A stretch of DNA of 34,960 nucleotides from positions 1 to 34,960 of the forward strand of contig AMYY01000028.1 in NCBI GenBank assembly GCA_000335735.1, in the 5' to 3' direction. Numbering within the stretch: position 1 is the stretch's first letter; each line of letters starts with the position of its first letter. Source of the DNA: an alpha proteobacterium L41A. GTDB lineage: Bacteria > Pseudomonadota > Alphaproteobacteria > Caulobacterales > Caulobacteraceae. The notes below the pieces were generated by a model. The model was given only the letters and a program-made list of their open reading frames with translations, was not told the DNA's origin and ran no database searches. Both the position numbers and the translations under genes were made by a program. Of this stretch, positions 32,891 to 34,960 are shown in pieces.

Positions 32891-32947
32891 AAGGCTGTGA
32901 TCGACAACGCATCCCTGCCCTTTAGCACAGCCTTTCGGGCAGGAAAT
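32891..32947. repeat. Interleaved inverted repeats between fabG and acpP
   Basis: AAGGCTGTG (32891-32899) with CACAGCCTT (32926-32934), and CCTGCCC (32914-32920) with GGGCAGG, overlap each other, so only one hairpin can form at a time. The second would lie just past the fabG stop. It could be a fabG terminator or an acpP leader structure. Confidence 0.4.
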
Positions 32948-32972
32948 AGTCTGTTGCGTGACGTGATGACGA

Positions 32973-33713
32973 TCAGATCATCGCCATGCCGCCGTTCACA
33001 TGCAGGGTCTGGCCCGTGACATAGGCGGCCTCGTCAGACGACAGATAGACGGCGGCGGCGGCGATCTCGTCGCCCGTGCCCAGCCGGCCCGCCGGAATCT
33101 TGGTCAGAATGGTCTCGCGCTGCTGGTCGTTCAGCACGTCGGTCATCGGCGAGGCGATGAAGCCCGGCGCGATGCAGTTGACCGTAATGCCGCGCGAGCC
33201 GACCTCCTGCGCCAGCGACTTCGAAAAGCCGATCATCCCTGCCTTGGACGCCGAATAGTTGGTCTGGCCCGGATTGCCGGTCACGCCGACGACCGAGGTG
33301 ACGCCGATGATTCGCCCCGAGCGGCGCTTCATCATCCCCTTCACCGCCGCACGGGTCAGGCGGAAATAGCTTTCCAGGTTGACGGTCAGGACCGACTGGA
33401 AGTCCTCGTCCTTCATCCGCATCAGCAGGCCGTCCTTGGTGATGCCCGCATTGGCCACCAGGATGTCCAGGGCTGAGCCCGCCGCCGTTTCGGCTGCGTT
33501 GACCAGATTGTCGACCGATTCCGGGTCCGACAGGTTCGCCGTGGCGAAATGCGCCCGCTCCCCCAGCTCCGTGGCCAGATCCGCCAGCACGGCCTCGCGC
33601 GTGCCCGACAGCACCACGGTCGCGCCCTGGGCGTGCAGCGCCCGCGCCACCGCCCCGCCGATCCCGCCCGTCGCGCCGGTCACCAGCGCGGTCTTGCCTG
33701 CAAGATTGAACAT
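32973..33713 (-). CDS. fabG: 3-oxoacyl-ACP reductase
   Basis: 246-residue short-chain dehydrogenase. NADP-binding TGATGGIGG at 12-20, NAG at 88-90, and the catalytic S140, Y153 and K157 (TNYSASK). It reduces 3-oxoacyl-ACP in each elongation cycle. GAGGGA lies 4 bases before the ATG. Context between fabD and acpP confirms FabG over other SDR members. Confidence 0.96.
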   Translation of the reverse strand: MFNLAGKTALVTGATGGIGGAVARALHAQGATVVLSGTREAVLADLATELGERAHFATANLSDPESVDNLVNAAETAAGSALDILVANAGITKDGLLMRMKDEDFQSVLTVNLESYFRLTRAAVKGMMKRRSGRIIGVTSVVGVTGNPGQTNYSASKAGMIGFSKSLAQEVGSRGITVNCIAPGFIASPMTDVLNDQQRETILTKIPAGRLGTGDEIAAAAVYLSSDEAAYVTGQTLHVNGGMAMI

Positions 33714-33733
33714 CTGTTCCCTCTATTCCTTCC

Positions 33734-33846
33734 GTCATCCTTGGGCTTGACCCGAGGATCAGGCGCTGTGCGGCGCCGATGTCGATAATGGCGCTCAGAC
33801 GCCGAAGTGCGGACCGTCCGATCCTCGGGTCAAGCCCGAGGATGAC
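33734..33846. repeat. Inverted pair of 27-bp alphaproteobacterial repeats
   Basis: 33734-33760 and 33820-33846 are inverted copies with one mismatch. Each contains a small palindrome (CCTCGGG and CCCGAGG around CTTGA in the perfect copy), with 59 bp between. This motif is widespread in alphaproteobacterial intergenic DNA. It fills the fabD-fabG gap (144 bp) and may stop or stabilise fabD mRNA. Confidence 0.8.
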
Positions 33847-33857
33847 GACCTAGGGCT

Positions 33858-34802
33858 TCACACCGATTTCGCGAACGCTTCCAACTCTTCGGGCGTATTC
33901 AGCGGCAAGGCCTCGGCGTCCGGCGCGATCCGCTTGGCCATGCCGGTCAGCACCTTGCCCGAGCCGATCTCGACAAAGCGCGTCACGCCGCCGTCGGTCG
34001 CCATCCATTCCATGCTCTCGCGCCAGCGCACCCGGCCCGTGACCTGTTCGACCAGCAGGCGGCGGATGACTTCCGGGTCGCTTTCCGGCCGCGCCAGGAC
34101 GTTGGCCACCACCGGCACGACCGGTGCTGTGATGGTCGCCGACGCCAGGGCGGCGGCCATCTCGTCGGCCGCCGGCTGCATCAGCGGGCAGTGGAACGGC
34201 GCCGACACGTTCAGCGGGATCGCGCGCGCGCCCAGTGCCTTGGCCTTCTCGATCGCCCGATCCACGGCGGCCTTCTCACCCGAGATGACGATATTGCCGT
34301 TGTTGTTGTCATTGGCGACCACGCAGACGCCGATCTCGGCCCCGGCCGCCGCCGCTGCTTCAGCCAGCGCCAGATCGGTCTTGGGCCCGATCAGCGAGGC
34401 CATCGCCCCCTGCCCCACCGGAATTGCGCGCTGCATGGCCTGACCGCGCAGCTTCAACAGCCGCGCCGTATCCGACAGCGAAATCGCGCCCGCCGCCGCC
34501 AGCGCCGAATATTCGCCCAGCGAGTGACCGGCCACATAGGCCGCGCTCGCCACGTCAAAGCCGAACTCGGCCTTCAACGCCCGGATCGCCGCCACGGACA
34601 CCGCCATCAGGGCGGGCTGGGCGTTCTCGGTCAGGGTCAGTTGATCCTCGGGGCCTTCGCGCATCAGCACCGACAGCTTCTGGCCCAGCGCCTCGTCCAC
34701 CTCGGCGAAGACGTCGCGAGCGGATTGGAAGGCGTCCGCCAACGGCGCGCCCATGCCGACGGCCTGGCTGCCCTGTCCCGGAAACAGAAGTGCGAGGGTC
34801 AT
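33858..34802 (-). CDS. fabD: Malonyl-CoA:ACP transacylase
   Basis: 314 residues. Transfers malonate from CoA to ACP. LFPGQGSQ near the start, nucleophile S94 in GHSLGEYSA, R119 and catalytic H204 in APFHCPLM are all present. ATG 34802 has AGGGAG 6 bases upstream; upstream extension of the frame enters a repeat and is not homologous. First gene of the fab cluster in this window. Confidence 0.97.
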   Translation of the reverse strand: MTLALLFPGQGSQAVGMGAPLADAFQSARDVFAEVDEALGQKLSVLMREGPEDQLTLTENAQPALMAVSVAAIRALKAEFGFDVASAAYVAGHSLGEYSALAAAGAISLSDTARLLKLRGQAMQRAIPVGQGAMASLIGPKTDLALAEAAAAAGAEIGVCVVANDNNNGNIVISGEKAAVDRAIEKAKALGARAIPLNVSAPFHCPLMQPAADEMAAALASATITAPVVPVVANVLARPESDPEVIRRLLVEQVTGRVRWRESMEWMATDGGVTRFVEIGSGKVLTGMAKRIAPDAEALPLNTPEELEAFAKSV

Positions 34803-34882
34803 CGACCGCTCCCTGAATCGTTCATCAAGGCGCGGACCCGTAAGCCCAGACTTACCCGAGGGCAAGCACCGCCCATCGTCTC

Positions 34883-34936
34883 CTCCCCGCTTGGCGGGGA
34901 GGGGGACCGCGAAGCGGTGGAGGGGTTCTTCAAGTC
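34883..34936. repeat. Two-hairpin GC-rich repeat upstream of fabD
   Basis: Two adjacent perfect stems: CTCCCCGC/GCGGGGAG (34883-34901, 3-base loop) and ACCGC/GCGGT (34906-34918, 3-base loop), then GGAGGGGTT. This is a common dispersed repeat style in Caulobacterales. It lies 80 bp before the fabD start, so the fabD promoter, if present here, must lie within or beside it; I see no clear hexamers. Confidence 0.6.
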
Positions 34937-34960
34937 CCACGGGCACAGGGGATGCGCGAA

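Noticed and set aside
33714..33857. Small RNA gene between fabG and fabD
   Set aside because: The spacer is explained by two inverted copies of a common 27-bp repeat; no promoter is visible.

Overview
The window looks like chromosomal DNA of a GC-rich alphaproteobacterium of the order Caulobacterales, most likely Brevundimonas or a close relative. The grounds are very high GC with strong third-position bias, a TipN-type polarity protein (a Caulobacterales hallmark), GTG starts, ATGA/GTGA gene overlaps, and short GC-rich intergenic repeats typical of these genomes. Nearly every base is coding. I see no rRNA, tRNA, CRISPR array, prophage, insertion sequence or plasmid gene. Genus assignment is inference.

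Left part (1-14.2 kb), mixed housekeeping and accessory genes: a partial secreted protein made of PPC-type repeats (minus strand, runs off the left edge); folD; a lemA-TPM-TPM module; an EEP-family hydrolase convergent with a two-HKD phospholipase D/cardiolipin synthase-like gene; a tiny membrane protein; a TipN-like polar marker preceded by an unusual leader with a 15-codon upstream ORF; a peptidase C15-like protein that has apparently lost its three catalytic residues; a DUF423 membrane protein; a prolyl aminopeptidase; DoxX; and a pirin gene divergent from a LysR regulator.

Middle (14.2-17.4 kb): two tandem paralogous I78-like lipoproteins, then holC, a degraded DUF559 gene framed by an inverted pair of GC-rich repeats, and pepA. 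The pepA-holC pair divergent from lptF-lptG is also the E. coli arrangement; here a DUF559 pseudogene sits between pepA and holC.

17.4-26.5 kb is one long plus-strand run, lptF-lptG-lptD-surA-pdxA-rsmA-aminotransferase, mostly with overlapping or nearly touching ends. It joins LPS export to the outer membrane, periplasmic chaperoning of outer-membrane proteins, pyridoxal phosphate synthesis and 16S rRNA dimethylation. It ends against an orphan hybrid histidine kinase whose stop codon interleaves with the aminotransferase stop.

28.4-34.8 kb is a minus-strand fatty-acid and cell-envelope cluster: fabD, fabG, acpP, fabF, mltG, yicC, gmk. A weak terminator follows acpP and repeat elements lie on both sides of fabD.

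I found no clear undescribed defence or mobile system. The observations most worth a second look are the tipN leader ORF, the C15-like pseudoenzyme next to tipN, the DUF559 pseudogene whose frame runs open into holC, the repeat that supplies the holC ribosome-binding site, and the tandem I78-like lipoproteins with a CTTC signature.
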